This document shows, one piece after another, positions 43,633 to 52,359 of a stretch of 64,000 bases of DNA. The stretch is from Algibacter lectus (GTDB lineage: Bacteria > Bacteroidota > Bacteroidia > Flavobacteriales > Flavobacteriaceae): contig NZ_FOLN01000012.1 of NCBI RefSeq assembly GCF_900112395.1, positions 62,001-126,000 of the forward strand. Direction: 5' to 3'. The notes under the pieces are model-generated. The model was not told the DNA's origin and searched no databases. It saw only the letters and a program-made list of their open reading frames with translations. Made by a program: the position numbers and the translations under genes. Within the stretch, counting starts at the first letter, position 1, and the number at the start of each line of letters is the position of its first letter.

Positions 43633-44400
43633 ATGATGCGAATTTCAGAAACCGTTAAACACCTAATAATCATTAACGTGATTATGTTTATCGGTACCTT
43701 ATTTATAGGGAATGGTGGTTTTTATCAATGGTTCGCAATGTATTTTCCTCAAAACGAATTATTTAAACCATGGCAATTAATCACGCATATGTTTATGCAT
43801 GGTGGTGGTTATATCCATAATTTAAGTATTACGCATTTATTATTTAATATGTTCGCTTTATGGATGTTTGGTTCGCCAGTAGAACAAACTCTGGGAGCTA
43901 AACGCTTTTTGTTTATTTATATTTCTGCCGGTCTAGGCGCTGTATTATTACAAGTTGGTTTTTACTATTTTCAATATTTACCAGATTATAATGCATTGTT
44001 AGATTCTGGTTTATCTTCAGAGAGTATCAAAGCCATGTTAACCAATAATGAAACTGTAGCAGGAGTATCGCAATCTCAAATAACACTGCTTAAGGAAATT
44101 TATCCGGCGTTTAACGCGAGTATGGTTGGTGCATCTGGTTGTATAATGGGGATTATGGCTGCTTTTGCCATGATGAACCCTAATGCAGAATTAATGATGA
44201 TTTTTTTACCAATTCCTATAAAAGCGAAGTATTTTATCCCAGGAATCATTATTTTAGATTTAATTTCAGGCGTTACTGGTCAGTCATTTTTCAGTCCAAG
44301 CAATACGGCATACATGGCCCACGTTGGAGGCGCAATTACAGGGTTTTTAATCATGTATTATTGGAAAAAAACACAGTTTAATAATAACCGTTGGAACTAA
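43633..44400 (+). CDS. rhomboid-family intramembrane serine protease (first)
   Basis: The 255-residue protein has six or more membrane helices. The catalytic Ser is in MVGASGCIMG and the catalytic His in AHVGGAITGF. The conserved loop segment HLLFNMFALWMFGSPVE is also present. A large soluble loop (about 115-160) sits before the catalytic Ser. Two adjacent ATGs are possible starts. It is followed by a second rhomboid gene whose ATG overlaps this stop codon (TAATG). Confidence 0.92.
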   Translation: MMRISETVKHLIIINVIMFIGTLFIGNGGFYQWFAMYFPQNELFKPWQLITHMFMHGGGYIHNLSITHLLFNMFALWMFGSPVEQTLGAKRFLFIYISAGLGAVLLQVGFYYFQYLPDYNALLDSGLSSESIKAMLTNNETVAGVSQSQITLLKEIYPAFNASMVGASGCIMGIMAAFAMMNPNAELMMIFLPIPIKAKYFIPGIIILDLISGVTGQSFFSPSNTAYMAHVGGAITGFLIMYYWKKTQFNNNRWN

Positions 44401-45245
44401 TGAGTTTAACTACCGATATAAAATATAAGTTAGCACGGCTTAACATATTAGAGAAAATAATAGCGGTAAATGTTGTTGTTTTTTTAGTAGGGCTAATTTT
44501 GCCAAGATTCCTAAGGTGGTTCGAGTTACCTAGTAATGCTTTTACGGCTCTAGTGAACCCATGGACTATAGTAAGTTACGCTTTTGTACATTACGAATTT
44601 TTACACCTACTATTCAATATGCTTTGGCTGTATGTCATTGCACGTATGTTTCTTAATTTATTTAGCCCAAAAAGAGCCTTAAATATTTATTTTTTAGGAG
44701 CCATAAGTGGTGGAGCTATGTTTCTTTTGGGCTATGCATTATTACCTAGTTTTTTTGGCGGTAACTCTAGTTTAGTTGGCGCTTCGGCAGCTGTCCGAGC
44801 TTTGTTAATTTTCTTGTGTGCTTATATGCCTAACCAAGATGTACGTGTTTTTATGTTCAATCTTAAACTTTGGTATATTGGTGTTGGCCTTGTTGTTTTA
44901 GACATTGTTGGTTTATTTGGGTTAAATGCAGGTGGTAATTTAGCGCATCTTGGCGGTGCACTTTTAGGTTACGTTTATGCCACGCAATTAGTAAAAGGAA
45001 ACGATATTGGTAGCGGTTTCGAGCGTTTTGCAGATGCTATTGCAAATATGTTTAAAGCTTCAAAAAAAGGACCTTTAAAAACGGTTCATAAAAATAAAAG
45101 CAAGGTAGGCGGTTATAAAAAATCAGATTTTAGCCAGTTTAATAATCAGAAAAAAATTGATATTATTTTAGATAAAATCAGTAAAAGTGGGTACGATAGT
45201 TTAACAGCCGAAGAAAAAGAATTGCTTTTCAGGGCAGGTAAATAA
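44400..45245 (+). CDS. rhomboid-family intramembrane serine protease (second)
   Basis: The 281-residue protein has HLLFNMLWLYVIARMFLNLF, the catalytic Ser in SLVGASAAVRAL and His in NLAHLGGALLG. The soluble C-terminal tail (about 215-281) ends with a domain seen in bacterial rhomboids (KKIDIILDKISKSGYDSLTA, then EEKELLF). I chose the ATG at 44400, which overlaps the first rhomboid stop by one base, instead of a TTG at 44391. Both rhomboids appear catalytically intact; natural substrates are unknown. Confidence 0.92.
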   Translation: MSLTTDIKYKLARLNILEKIIAVNVVVFLVGLILPRFLRWFELPSNAFTALVNPWTIVSYAFVHYEFLHLLFNMLWLYVIARMFLNLFSPKRALNIYFLGAISGGAMFLLGYALLPSFFGGNSSLVGASAAVRALLIFLCAYMPNQDVRVFMFNLKLWYIGVGLVVLDIVGLFGLNAGGNLAHLGGALLGYVYATQLVKGNDIGSGFERFADAIANMFKASKKGPLKTVHKNKSKVGGYKKSDFSQFNNQKKIDIILDKISKSGYDSLTAEEKELLFRAGK

Positions 45246-45266
45246 GTTATTGTAATTATTAATGTT

Positions 45267-45366
45267 TTGGGCGTTACCCGAAAAGGGTCGGGCTTTCACT
45301 ACTCAATCTTTTTGTTTTTTGCTAAAAACAAAAAGGATTTCAAACAAACCGTTCAATCCCTAACGC
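45267..45366 (+). repeat. REP-like intergenic element
   Basis: The element starts TTGGGCGTTACCCGAAAAGG, continues with GTCGGGCTTTC, holds a hairpin CTTTTTGTTTTT/AAAAACAAAAAG in the middle, and ends TTCAATCCCTAACGC. These ends are those of a repeat widely dispersed between genes in Bacteroidota. It fills most of the 192-bp gap after the rhomboid pair. A partial copy is at 63041-63069 and a diverged copy at 4327-4406. Confidence 0.7.
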
Positions 45367-45437
45367 GGGTAAATCTGCTAAGGGCAAAGTTAATTTAATT
45401 AAAAAGTGAGTATCTATAGAAGTCAAATAAAGCAAAA

Positions 45438-46466
45438 ATGAAAAACCTAAGTTTCATTAATAAAATAATATATATCGTCAACAGTATTGTGGCGATGTTA
45501 TTATTGCTGTCAATGGTTTTTCCTTACTTGCCGCCAAAAACATTTTCATTCCTATCCGTAATAAATTTAGGCGTATCTTTTTTAATTATTATTAATGCAC
45601 TCTTTGTAGTTTATTGGTTGGTAAAGTTAAAAAAGCAACTATTAACATCTTTAGTAGTTTTGCTTTTTGCGTATTTAACTTTTGGATCTTTATACAAGTT
45701 TTCACCATCTAAAAAAATAGAATCCGATCAAAATTTTAAAGTCATGAACTATAATGTTCGTTTGTTTAATCTTTATAAATGGATTCCAGAAGACCAAGTA
45801 GAAGTGAAAATTGTAGATTTTATAAAAGCAGAAGCACCCGATATATTAAGCATTCAAGAATATCATCCGCACGAGAATATTAACCTGTCTAGTTTTAAAT
45901 ATAAGTTCGAAAAACTATCGGGTAAAAAAATAAAATACGGACAAGCCATTTTCTCTAATTTTCCAATTATAAATTCCGGATCTGTGGAGTTTCCTAAAAC
46001 AGCAAACAACGCTATATTTGCCGATGTTGTAAAAGGAAAAGATACTATTAGAGTCTATAATATTCATTTGGAATCTCTTCGTATCGATACTAAAATAGAG
46101 AGTTTAAAAAAAGAGAATTCCGAACGTCTTTTACAACGTATAGGTTCTGCTTTTAAAAAACAACAAAACCAAACTGAATTGTTTTTGGAGCACAAAAATA
46201 AGTGTAAATACAAAATGATTATTTGTGGCGATTTTAATAACACCGCCTTTTCTTATGTGTATAGAAAAATAAAGGGAGATCTTAACGATTCTTTTAAGGA
46301 AGCCGGTAATGGTTTTGGGCGCACACATGAATTTCAGTTTATACCAATGCGTATAGATTTTATTTTAACCGATGAAGCTTTTGCTATTAATGGCTATAAA
46401 AGCTACAGTGAGCACTTCTCTGATCATTATCCAATAAGTACAACACTTAGTTTAGAAAATGAGTAA
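45438..46466 (+). CDS. membrane-anchored endonuclease/exonuclease/phosphatase (EEP) family protein
   Basis: The 342-residue protein has three hydrophobic helices in its first 90 residues, then an EEP domain outside them. Active-site motifs are VMNYNVRLFN, LSIQEYHPH (the metal-binding Glu), IYNIHLES, IICGDFNNTAFS, RIDFILTD and SDHYPIS with the catalytic Asp-His. The family includes nucleases, sphingomyelinases and phosphoinositide phosphatases, so the substrate cannot be named. It appears to be a single-gene unit. Confidence 0.88.
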   Translation: MKNLSFINKIIYIVNSIVAMLLLLSMVFPYLPPKTFSFLSVINLGVSFLIIINALFVVYWLVKLKKQLLTSLVVLLFAYLTFGSLYKFSPSKKIESDQNFKVMNYNVRLFNLYKWIPEDQVEVKIVDFIKAEAPDILSIQEYHPHENINLSSFKYKFEKLSGKKIKYGQAIFSNFPIINSGSVEFPKTANNAIFADVVKGKDTIRVYNIHLESLRIDTKIESLKKENSERLLQRIGSAFKKQQNQTELFLEHKNKCKYKMIICGDFNNTAFSYVYRKIKGDLNDSFKEAGNGFGRTHEFQFIPMRIDFILTDEAFAINGYKSYSEHFSDHYPISTTLSLENE

Positions 46467-46522
46467 GTTTTGTTTATTAGGCCTAAAATTCGGGTGTTAG
46501 AGTTTTAAGAATAAGTAATCTT

Positions 46523-46831
46523 TTACATAAAAGAGCAGTCTACCGTATCGGCAATAATATGTATTACTAAGCCTAAGCCAATTAAACGTGTTTTTTTTAA
46601 GAAAAGTAAAGCGATATAAAATGCCAAAGCATAATACGTATGTAAGGGATGGAAGTTAACACTACACCTATTTGGATCGAAAATAGGATCGGCTAGCAAG
46701 TGATCTAAATCTATTAGCATTCCTGAAATCATTATTAAATACGTCACTTTCCAATTCGGTTTAAACCAAATAAGCGCCACAGCCAAAGGCAATAGAAAAT
46801 GACAACCGTAATGTGCGATAGACTGTAACAT
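46523..46831 (-). CDS. DUF6122-like small membrane protein
   Basis: A 102-residue protein with three or four hydrophobic helices and a conserved polar core: HYGCHFLLPL, MLIDLDHLLADPIFDPNRC, FHPLHTYYALAF and HIIADTVDC. The His and Asp pairs resemble membrane metal-dependent hydrolases such as the YdjM group, so a metal site is possible. I would place it in DUF6122. Its ATG shares the last base of the WbqC stop codon. Confidence 0.75.
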   Translation of the reverse strand: MLQSIAHYGCHFLLPLAVALIWFKPNWKVTYLIMISGMLIDLDHLLADPIFDPNRCSVNFHPLHTYYALAFYIALLFLKKTRLIGLGLVIHIIADTVDCSFM

Positions 46832-47454
46832 TAGGGCGTAATAATGGTTTGAGATTCTAAATAATTTAGTGCATTTGGGCCTTCGTTAAAAAGTAAGTCT
46901 AGAATACTTAAATTGGGAATAAACCCATGCTTGTTGCTAAAAACCTGTGTATAGCTTTCAAAATTTTGTGGCTGTTCTTTTTTTGCGTGTACTAAAAATC
47001 GAAAATCATTAGTATCTGTTGGAGTTTCTTGGTAGATTTCAGTTTTTGATGTGTGGACGTCTAATTGTAAACACTCGGTAATAGTTTCAAAACACTTCAA
47101 ATTAAAATCTAAAATAAAATCAGTTTTCATTTCAAATAAAGGTTGAAGCTCATCTTCATAATACTCAAAAAAAGGAGATGTTCTGTAAGCTGAAAGTAAA
47201 GATTTCCAATGTAAGCTCTGCCATTTTTCTTCATTAAATATTTTAACATCACGATACTTTTGCCTGTTTTTTTGCGAGTGTATTACGGGTATATTTAAAG
47301 TAAGTTTACCATTGGCACCGTATACGTAAGCGCGGTTTCTATAGGTTTGCTTTAAAAAATTATCATCGGTTTCAAATATCAATTCATCTGTATTTGCAAT
47401 AGCTATAAAATGAGCAATACTCGGGAAATATGTGGGATGAATTAGAGTTTTCAT
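46831..47454 (-). CDS. WbqC family protein
   Basis: The 207-residue protein matches the WbqC family: IHPTYFPSIAHFIAIANTDE near the start, TYRNRAYVYGANGKLTLNIP, and WQSLHWKSLLSAYRTSPFFE. The family occurs in O-antigen and surface polysaccharide clusters in other bacteria but has no settled activity. Here it sits outside any such cluster, coupled by one-base overlaps to the genes on both sides. Confidence 0.88.
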   Translation of the reverse strand: MKTLIHPTYFPSIAHFIAIANTDELIFETDDNFLKQTYRNRAYVYGANGKLTLNIPVIHSQKNRQKYRDVKIFNEEKWQSLHWKSLLSAYRTSPFFEYYEDELQPLFEMKTDFILDFNLKCFETITECLQLDVHTSKTEIYQETPTDTNDFRFLVHAKKEQPQNFESYTQVFSNKHGFIPNLSILDLLFNEGPNALNYLESQTIITP

Positions 47455-48683
47455 TATTTAGTAAAAAAGTTGCTTAGCCAAGTATACGCAATAAACATAA
47501 TACCAACCGTAATGCCAATATGAGCAATAGAGCCACCTGTAAGCGACAATACAATGGCTACTAATAGCATAATACCGCCGTAAACTAAGTTTATTATTTT
47601 AGATTTTTCGGTATTTGCCAAAACACCACGGGTTAGCGGTAAAATAGCGGCTAAACACGTTAGGCTTAGCATGGTGAAATAATCGTTTTTTGTTAAAACA
47701 TTACCCAAAAACATAAGTAATGCTCCAACAAGTAGAGCGAAAAATATTTGACCACTTAGTTTTTCTTTTTTGTCTAATAAATACTTGCCGTATTTATCGA
47801 GAATAAGTAGCATATTAGAAAGCGGTTCCATAATCCAACTGCCTAGAGCAAATAATAGATATGCAATAATTAGCGGGATTAATAAAAAAGTATACCCCGA
47901 CGCTGCAATGAGCTTTGCTGAAATTTTATAAGCAATATAAATACCGATAATAAAAATCCATTGGTTTTTTCCCGATTGCTTGTTCATCCAAAAGGAGTAA
48001 CGCAAATAGAGGTTGTAAACTCTGTTTTTAGATTTTATAGCGGTTACCATTCCCGATCTAGCGTAATCTAAATTTGGGTCTAGTGATAAGGCTTCTTTAA
48101 AATGAGTTAATGCTTTTTTAGTATCGTTGTGCTCCAAATAACTCCAGCCCACGTTAGCGTGCGAGTGAGCGTCTTCAGGATCGTCTTCTAGTAAGTTTTC
48201 AATAGAAGATTTTGCTTCTTCTTTTCTATTTAATTTTGTTAATGCTGTGGTTCGTGCATTTTGGCAGAAATTACTTTTTGGATTAATTCGCAACCCTTCG
48301 TTGGCAAAATTTAAAGCCGCTTCAAACTTCTTTTTTGTAATTTCAATGTATGCTTTTTGTCCAAAAGCGGTATCATCGTATGGATCTAACTCCAGAGATT
48401 TATCGATGTTTATTTCCGCTTCTTTTACATCATCTTGATGTAAATATATTTGAGACAGTAAAAAGTAAACATTAGCCCAATTAGGTAATTCCGCACGAAG
48501 ATCAAGTGCCAAGTTTAGCGCTTTATCTAAATCTTTAGTAAGGAATAGGCATTGTGCCAAAAAATATTTAGCATTACTATTATTGACATCTTCGGTTAAA
48601 GCCGTTTGGAAATAGGGGATAGCATCTTGATATCTACCAATTTGAAAAAGCTGAATGCCGCGTTCTAGATTTGGGCTATCCAT
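47454..48683 (-). CDS. TPR-repeat membrane protein
   Basis: The 409-residue protein has about six tetratricopeptide repeats in residues 1-215 (GIQLFQIGRYQDAIPYFQTA, AKYFLAQCLFLTKDLDKALN, SHANVGWSYLEHNDTKKALT). The C-terminal half has about five membrane helices (235-409). There is no signal peptide, so the repeats should face the cytosol. Its start overlaps the stop of the AAA ATPase gene by one base, suggesting the two proteins work together at the membrane. Confidence 0.8.
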   Translation of the reverse strand: MDSPNLERGIQLFQIGRYQDAIPYFQTALTEDVNNSNAKYFLAQCLFLTKDLDKALNLALDLRAELPNWANVYFLLSQIYLHQDDVKEAEINIDKSLELDPYDDTAFGQKAYIEITKKKFEAALNFANEGLRINPKSNFCQNARTTALTKLNRKEEAKSSIENLLEDDPEDAHSHANVGWSYLEHNDTKKALTHFKEALSLDPNLDYARSGMVTAIKSKNRVYNLYLRYSFWMNKQSGKNQWIFIIGIYIAYKISAKLIAASGYTFLLIPLIIAYLLFALGSWIMEPLSNMLLILDKYGKYLLDKKEKLSGQIFFALLVGALLMFLGNVLTKNDYFTMLSLTCLAAILPLTRGVLANTEKSKIINLVYGGIMLLVAIVLSLTGGSIAHIGITVGIMFIAYTWLSNFFTK

Positions 48684-49987
48684 TATTTTTTAATTTTTAG
48701 GTAGACTAAAATATCATCATATAAACCAGAATCGTTTGAGTATAAAGCGTAGTTTTTTGCCGAATTAAACCATTCTCTTGTAGAAGCTTTCATTTTACCA
48801 AAGGCTTTTAAAATATCTTTAGTAGTTAATGGTTTAGGAATGCCATCTTTAAAAGATTCGAGTAGTTTTTGCTCTATGGCAATATCTACACTTGCTTTAA
48901 TATCTGCTCCCGAAAATTCTTTACTTTTTTTAGCTAAATCTTGAAACTTAATATTGTCTGTAGGTTTCTCTTTTAGTTCAATTTTGAATATTTCCTCTCT
49001 AGCAATTTCATCTGGTGGTGCTACAAAAATAATACGATCAAAACGCCCAGGACGTCTAAAAGCTGGGTCTATATACCAAGGTGCATTTGTAGCGCCCAAA
49101 ACTAAAATACCATCGTTATCAGAATCAATGCCATCAAGTTCTGATAAAAATTGATTGATAACAGTTCTTCCTGCAGTTTTATTAATATCATTTCTATTGG
49201 CACCCAAGGCATCAATTTCATCTATAAAAATAACGCAAGGTGTGTTTGCTCTAGCAGTTTCAAATATTTCGTGTAAGTTCTTCTCAGAGCTTCCCATCCA
49301 CATATCTAAAATGTCGTTAATGCCAATATTTATAAAGTTGGCATTAATTTCACCTGCCGTAGCACGTGCAATATGGGTTTTACCACATCCTGGAGGTCCA
49401 TAAAGTAAAATACCTCCGCCAATTTTTTTACCGTAAGCTTTATATAAATCTTTATGTAAAAGCGGCTTAATGATTTTTAAATCAATTTCCTCTTTTACTT
49501 TTTCCATACCACCAACATTTTTGAAATTAATGTCTGGTTTTCTTAGAAAAGATATGCCATCTTCATCTATAAAATCATCATCAAAATCTTCAACCGGAAT
49601 TCTAAATAAATTTTCAAATTCGTCATTTCTAAACGATTTGTCAATTTCTAGAATACGTTGGTAGGTGGCAAGTGCGTCTTCCTTTTGGTCTTGGTCTATA
49701 TAGCAAAAACATTGAAGTTCTAAATAAGCAGTCGCTTCATTGTTTTCAATAAGTTCTTCGAGGATAACCTCTGTTAAATTATATTTTTTCTGTTTAAAAT
49801 AACATTCTGCTAATAGAAATTTATGAGCTTCTGTAGGCTGTTTATCTAAAATAAATAATAGATGCTTCTCTGCTTCTTCATAATTTAAAGCATCAGAATA
49901 TAGCTTTGCAATTTGAAATCGCAATTCTATGTTTTCTGGCGAAAACTCTAAGGCTTTAAGTAGACTTTCTAGTAGTGTGTTATCCAT
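48683..49987 (-). CDS. TPR-AAA+ ATPase (Cdc48/FtsH-like AAA domain)
   Basis: A 434-residue protein with N-terminal tetratricopeptide repeats (about 1-125) and one classical AAA module (about 155-400). The module has Walker A GPPGCGKTH, Walker B VIFIDEIDALGANR, sensor-1 GATNAPW and the arginine-finger region AFRRPGRFDR. It lacks a protease domain and a membrane helix. The one-base overlap with the next gene, a TPR membrane protein, points to a membrane-linked unfoldase or remodelling machine. The client is unknown. It lies 17 bp after lepB. Confidence 0.85.
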   Translation of the reverse strand: MDNTLLESLLKALEFSPENIELRFQIAKLYSDALNYEEAEKHLLFILDKQPTEAHKFLLAECYFKQKKYNLTEVILEELIENNEATAYLELQCFCYIDQDQKEDALATYQRILEIDKSFRNDEFENLFRIPVEDFDDDFIDEDGISFLRKPDINFKNVGGMEKVKEEIDLKIIKPLLHKDLYKAYGKKIGGGILLYGPPGCGKTHIARATAGEINANFINIGINDILDMWMGSSEKNLHEIFETARANTPCVIFIDEIDALGANRNDINKTAGRTVINQFLSELDGIDSDNDGILVLGATNAPWYIDPAFRRPGRFDRIIFVAPPDEIAREEIFKIELKEKPTDNIKFQDLAKKSKEFSGADIKASVDIAIEQKLLESFKDGIPKPLTTKDILKAFGKMKASTREWFNSAKNYALYSNDSGLYDDILVYLKIKK

Positions 49988-50004
49988 AAAATTTAAGTCA
50001 ATAA

Positions 50005-51585
50005 TTAGCTATTGGCCGCTTTTCTTTCTTTCCATTTTTTGAATCCAAAATATCCTGCTAACAGAATTAAAAATGGAATTAAAAAAGATGTTGCTTTTCC
50101 AGAACCGCTTACGGTTGTAAAGAAACGTTCCCATCGTGGGCTAGATCCATCCCAACTCATCCATATAAATACAGGTTTACCAACAACGTGATCAAACGGT
50201 ACAAAACCCCATGCTCTCGCATCGATAGAGTTATGGCGGTTATCACCCATCATCCAATAATAATTTTGTTTAAAAGTGTATGTTGTTGCAACTTCTCCGT
50301 TTATTAAAATTTGGTTACCTCTTACGGTTACATCATTGCCTTCATACTCGCTAATTACGCGTTTGTAAAGAGGTAAAACATCTAAGTTGATATCTATTGT
50401 TTTTCCTTCTTCAGGAATGTATAATGGTCCGAAGAAATCTACATTCCAATCATAATTTGGATCATGAGGAAAAATGTTAGCATCACGAACGCCTTTTTCT
50501 TTCTTGTTAGGCGTTATGCTTGCAACGTTTGGATGGTTTTTAAACTGTGATAAAGCTTCATCGGAAATCGCTGAAAAATAGTAGGTATTGTTGTTATTAA
50601 TAATACCAAAACCATCAGTAATATCATAACGTTCTTTTAAATATGCAGGATTAAATTGATTGGTTTTTGGTTGCACCAAATAACTAAATTGTAAATGTGC
50701 ACGATCTGGCAATTCGTTTTTCTTTCCGTTAATATAAACAAAACCATCGCGAACTTCTAAGCTATCTCCTGCAATACCAACACAACGTTTTACAAGGTTG
50801 GTCTTTTTGTCTATAGGTTTGTAATAGTTTCTGTCTGGTTGAAAATCGTTCATGTCCAGCAATGTATCTGCTGGCTGATTGAATACAACAATATCATTAC
50901 GTTCTATGTTTTCGAAACCAGGAAAACGTAAGTACGGAAGTTGTAGTTTATTGACTAATGATGTTTTACGTTCTTCGAAATTATCGTTGAATAAATATGA
51001 TTTCTTTTTTAAACCAGGAATAGTATCATGTACCATTGGTGCTCCAACAGTTGTCATTGGTATTCTAGCACCATAATGAAATTTACTTACAAACAGAAAA
51101 TCGCCTACTAATAAAGATTTTTCTAAAGAAGAAGACGGAATCGTAAATGGTTGAATAAAATAGGTGTGTACAATAGTGGCAGCAACAATGGCAAATAAAA
51201 TAGAGCTTACCCAATCTCCAGAAGAAGATTTTGGTTGTAAATCACGATTTTCAATATAAGTTACATTGGCAGCGTAATTGAGGTAATAGTTGTAAAACCC
51301 TAATGTAAGAATGGCTAAAGCAGTATCTAAAGGTTTGTTTTTTCCAAAGCTTCTAGCAGTTTCTACCCAAACTACAGGAAACATAATCATGTTTACTATA
51401 GGAAGAAAAAGAAGAATAACCCACCAAATTGGGCGGTTAATTATTTTCATTAAAACTACGCCGTTGTAAACAGGAATAAATGCTTCCCAGGCTTGGCGAC
51501 CGGCTTTAATATATAATTTCCAGGTACCTAATCCATGAATAACCTGAATTATTAAAATGAATATAAACCATTGCATTAACGTCAT
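50005..51585 (-). CDS. lepB: signal peptidase I, long Bacteroidota form
   Basis: LepB removes signal peptides from exported proteins. At 526 residues it is much longer than the 324 of E. coli. There are three N-terminal membrane helices (about 5-110), another at 125-145, and the catalytic Ser153 in IPSSSLEKSLLVGDFLF. The catalytic Lys266 is in LVKRCVGIAGDSLEV and the GDNR box (MGDNRHNSIDARAWG) at 447-450. About 160 residues are inserted between the Lys and GDNR boxes, and an extra helix lies at 499-515. dapB is upstream with a 68-bp gap. Confidence 0.95.
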   Translation of the reverse strand: MTLMQWFIFILIIQVIHGLGTWKLYIKAGRQAWEAFIPVYNGVVLMKIINRPIWWVILLFLPIVNMIMFPVVWVETARSFGKNKPLDTALAILTLGFYNYYLNYAANVTYIENRDLQPKSSSGDWVSSILFAIVAATIVHTYFIQPFTIPSSSLEKSLLVGDFLFVSKFHYGARIPMTTVGAPMVHDTIPGLKKKSYLFNDNFEERKTSLVNKLQLPYLRFPGFENIERNDIVVFNQPADTLLDMNDFQPDRNYYKPIDKKTNLVKRCVGIAGDSLEVRDGFVYINGKKNELPDRAHLQFSYLVQPKTNQFNPAYLKERYDITDGFGIINNNNTYYFSAISDEALSQFKNHPNVASITPNKKEKGVRDANIFPHDPNYDWNVDFFGPLYIPEEGKTIDINLDVLPLYKRVISEYEGNDVTVRGNQILINGEVATTYTFKQNYYWMMGDNRHNSIDARAWGFVPFDHVVGKPVFIWMSWDGSSPRWERFFTTVSGSGKATSFLIPFLILLAGYFGFKKWKERKAANS

Positions 51586-51653
51586 AATCCTAAATATTTT
51601 ATTTATTGATGTAAGTAGCTAAATGAGATGTAGCGTTACATTAATTTATTTTT

Positions 51654-52358
51654 TTAACCAATGTTTAACACATCGTTCATTGTGAAAACACCTGTTTTTC
51701 CAACAATCCATTCCGATGCAATTACGGCTCCTAAAGCAAAACCTTGTCTGTTATGTGCCACGTGATCTATAGTAATGGTATCTACTTCACTTTGGTAAGT
51801 TACTGTGTGCGTACCTGGAACATCTTCTATACGTTTAGCAACTATAGGTAATTTTTTATCAGCTTTATCGTCAAGCATCCAACCATCATAATGTGGATTG
51901 TTGTTTATAATACCTTCTGCTAAAGTAATGGCAGTGCCACTTGGTGCATCTAACTTTTTTGTGTGATGAATTTCTTCCATAGAGACATTATATTGCTCTA
52001 AGGTGCTCATCATTTTAGCTAGTGTTTTATTTAATTCGAAAAAAATATTTACACCTAAACTAAAGTTTGAAGCATAAATAAAAGCGCCTTTTTTCTCTTC
52101 GCACAACGCTACAGCATTATCATAATTATCTAACCAACCTGTTGTTCCCGAAATAACAGGAATGTTGTTGTTTAAACAGTTTGAAATATTGTTGAAAGCT
52201 ACGTTTGGAATACTGAAATCTATGGCAACATCGGCTTTAGTAATATCGTAATCTGTATCATCTTTATCAACCTTTAAAACAATATTGTGGCCGCGTTTAA
52301 TGGCTATTTGTTCTATGGTTTGACCCATTCTCCCGTATCCGAGTAAAGCAATGTTCAT
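51654..52358 (-). CDS. dapB: 4-hydroxy-tetrahydrodipicolinate reductase
   Basis: DapB catalyses the reduction step of lysine and diaminopimelate synthesis. The 234-residue protein has the NAD(P) motif IALLGYGRMGQTIE, VISGTTGWL, the catalytic and substrate segment EEIHHTKKLDAPSGTAITLA and DHVAHNRQGFALGAV. It is slightly shorter than the E. coli enzyme (about 270). It lies 1 bp after the DUF5683 gene in the parA-to-lepB series. Confidence 0.95.
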   Translation of the reverse strand: MNIALLGYGRMGQTIEQIAIKRGHNIVLKVDKDDTDYDITKADVAIDFSIPNVAFNNISNCLNNNIPVISGTTGWLDNYDNAVALCEEKKGAFIYASNFSLGVNIFFELNKTLAKMMSTLEQYNVSMEEIHHTKKLDAPSGTAITLAEGIINNNPHYDGWMLDDKADKKLPIVAKRIEDVPGTHTVTYQSEVDTITIDHVAHNRQGFALGAVIASEWIVGKTGVFTMNDVLNIG

Positions 52359-52359
52359 A

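Noticed and set aside
43272-43673. 133-codon minus-strand frame across the mutL-rhomboid junction
   Set aside because: It is antisense to conserved parts of MutL and the rhomboid, with no homology and no promoter.
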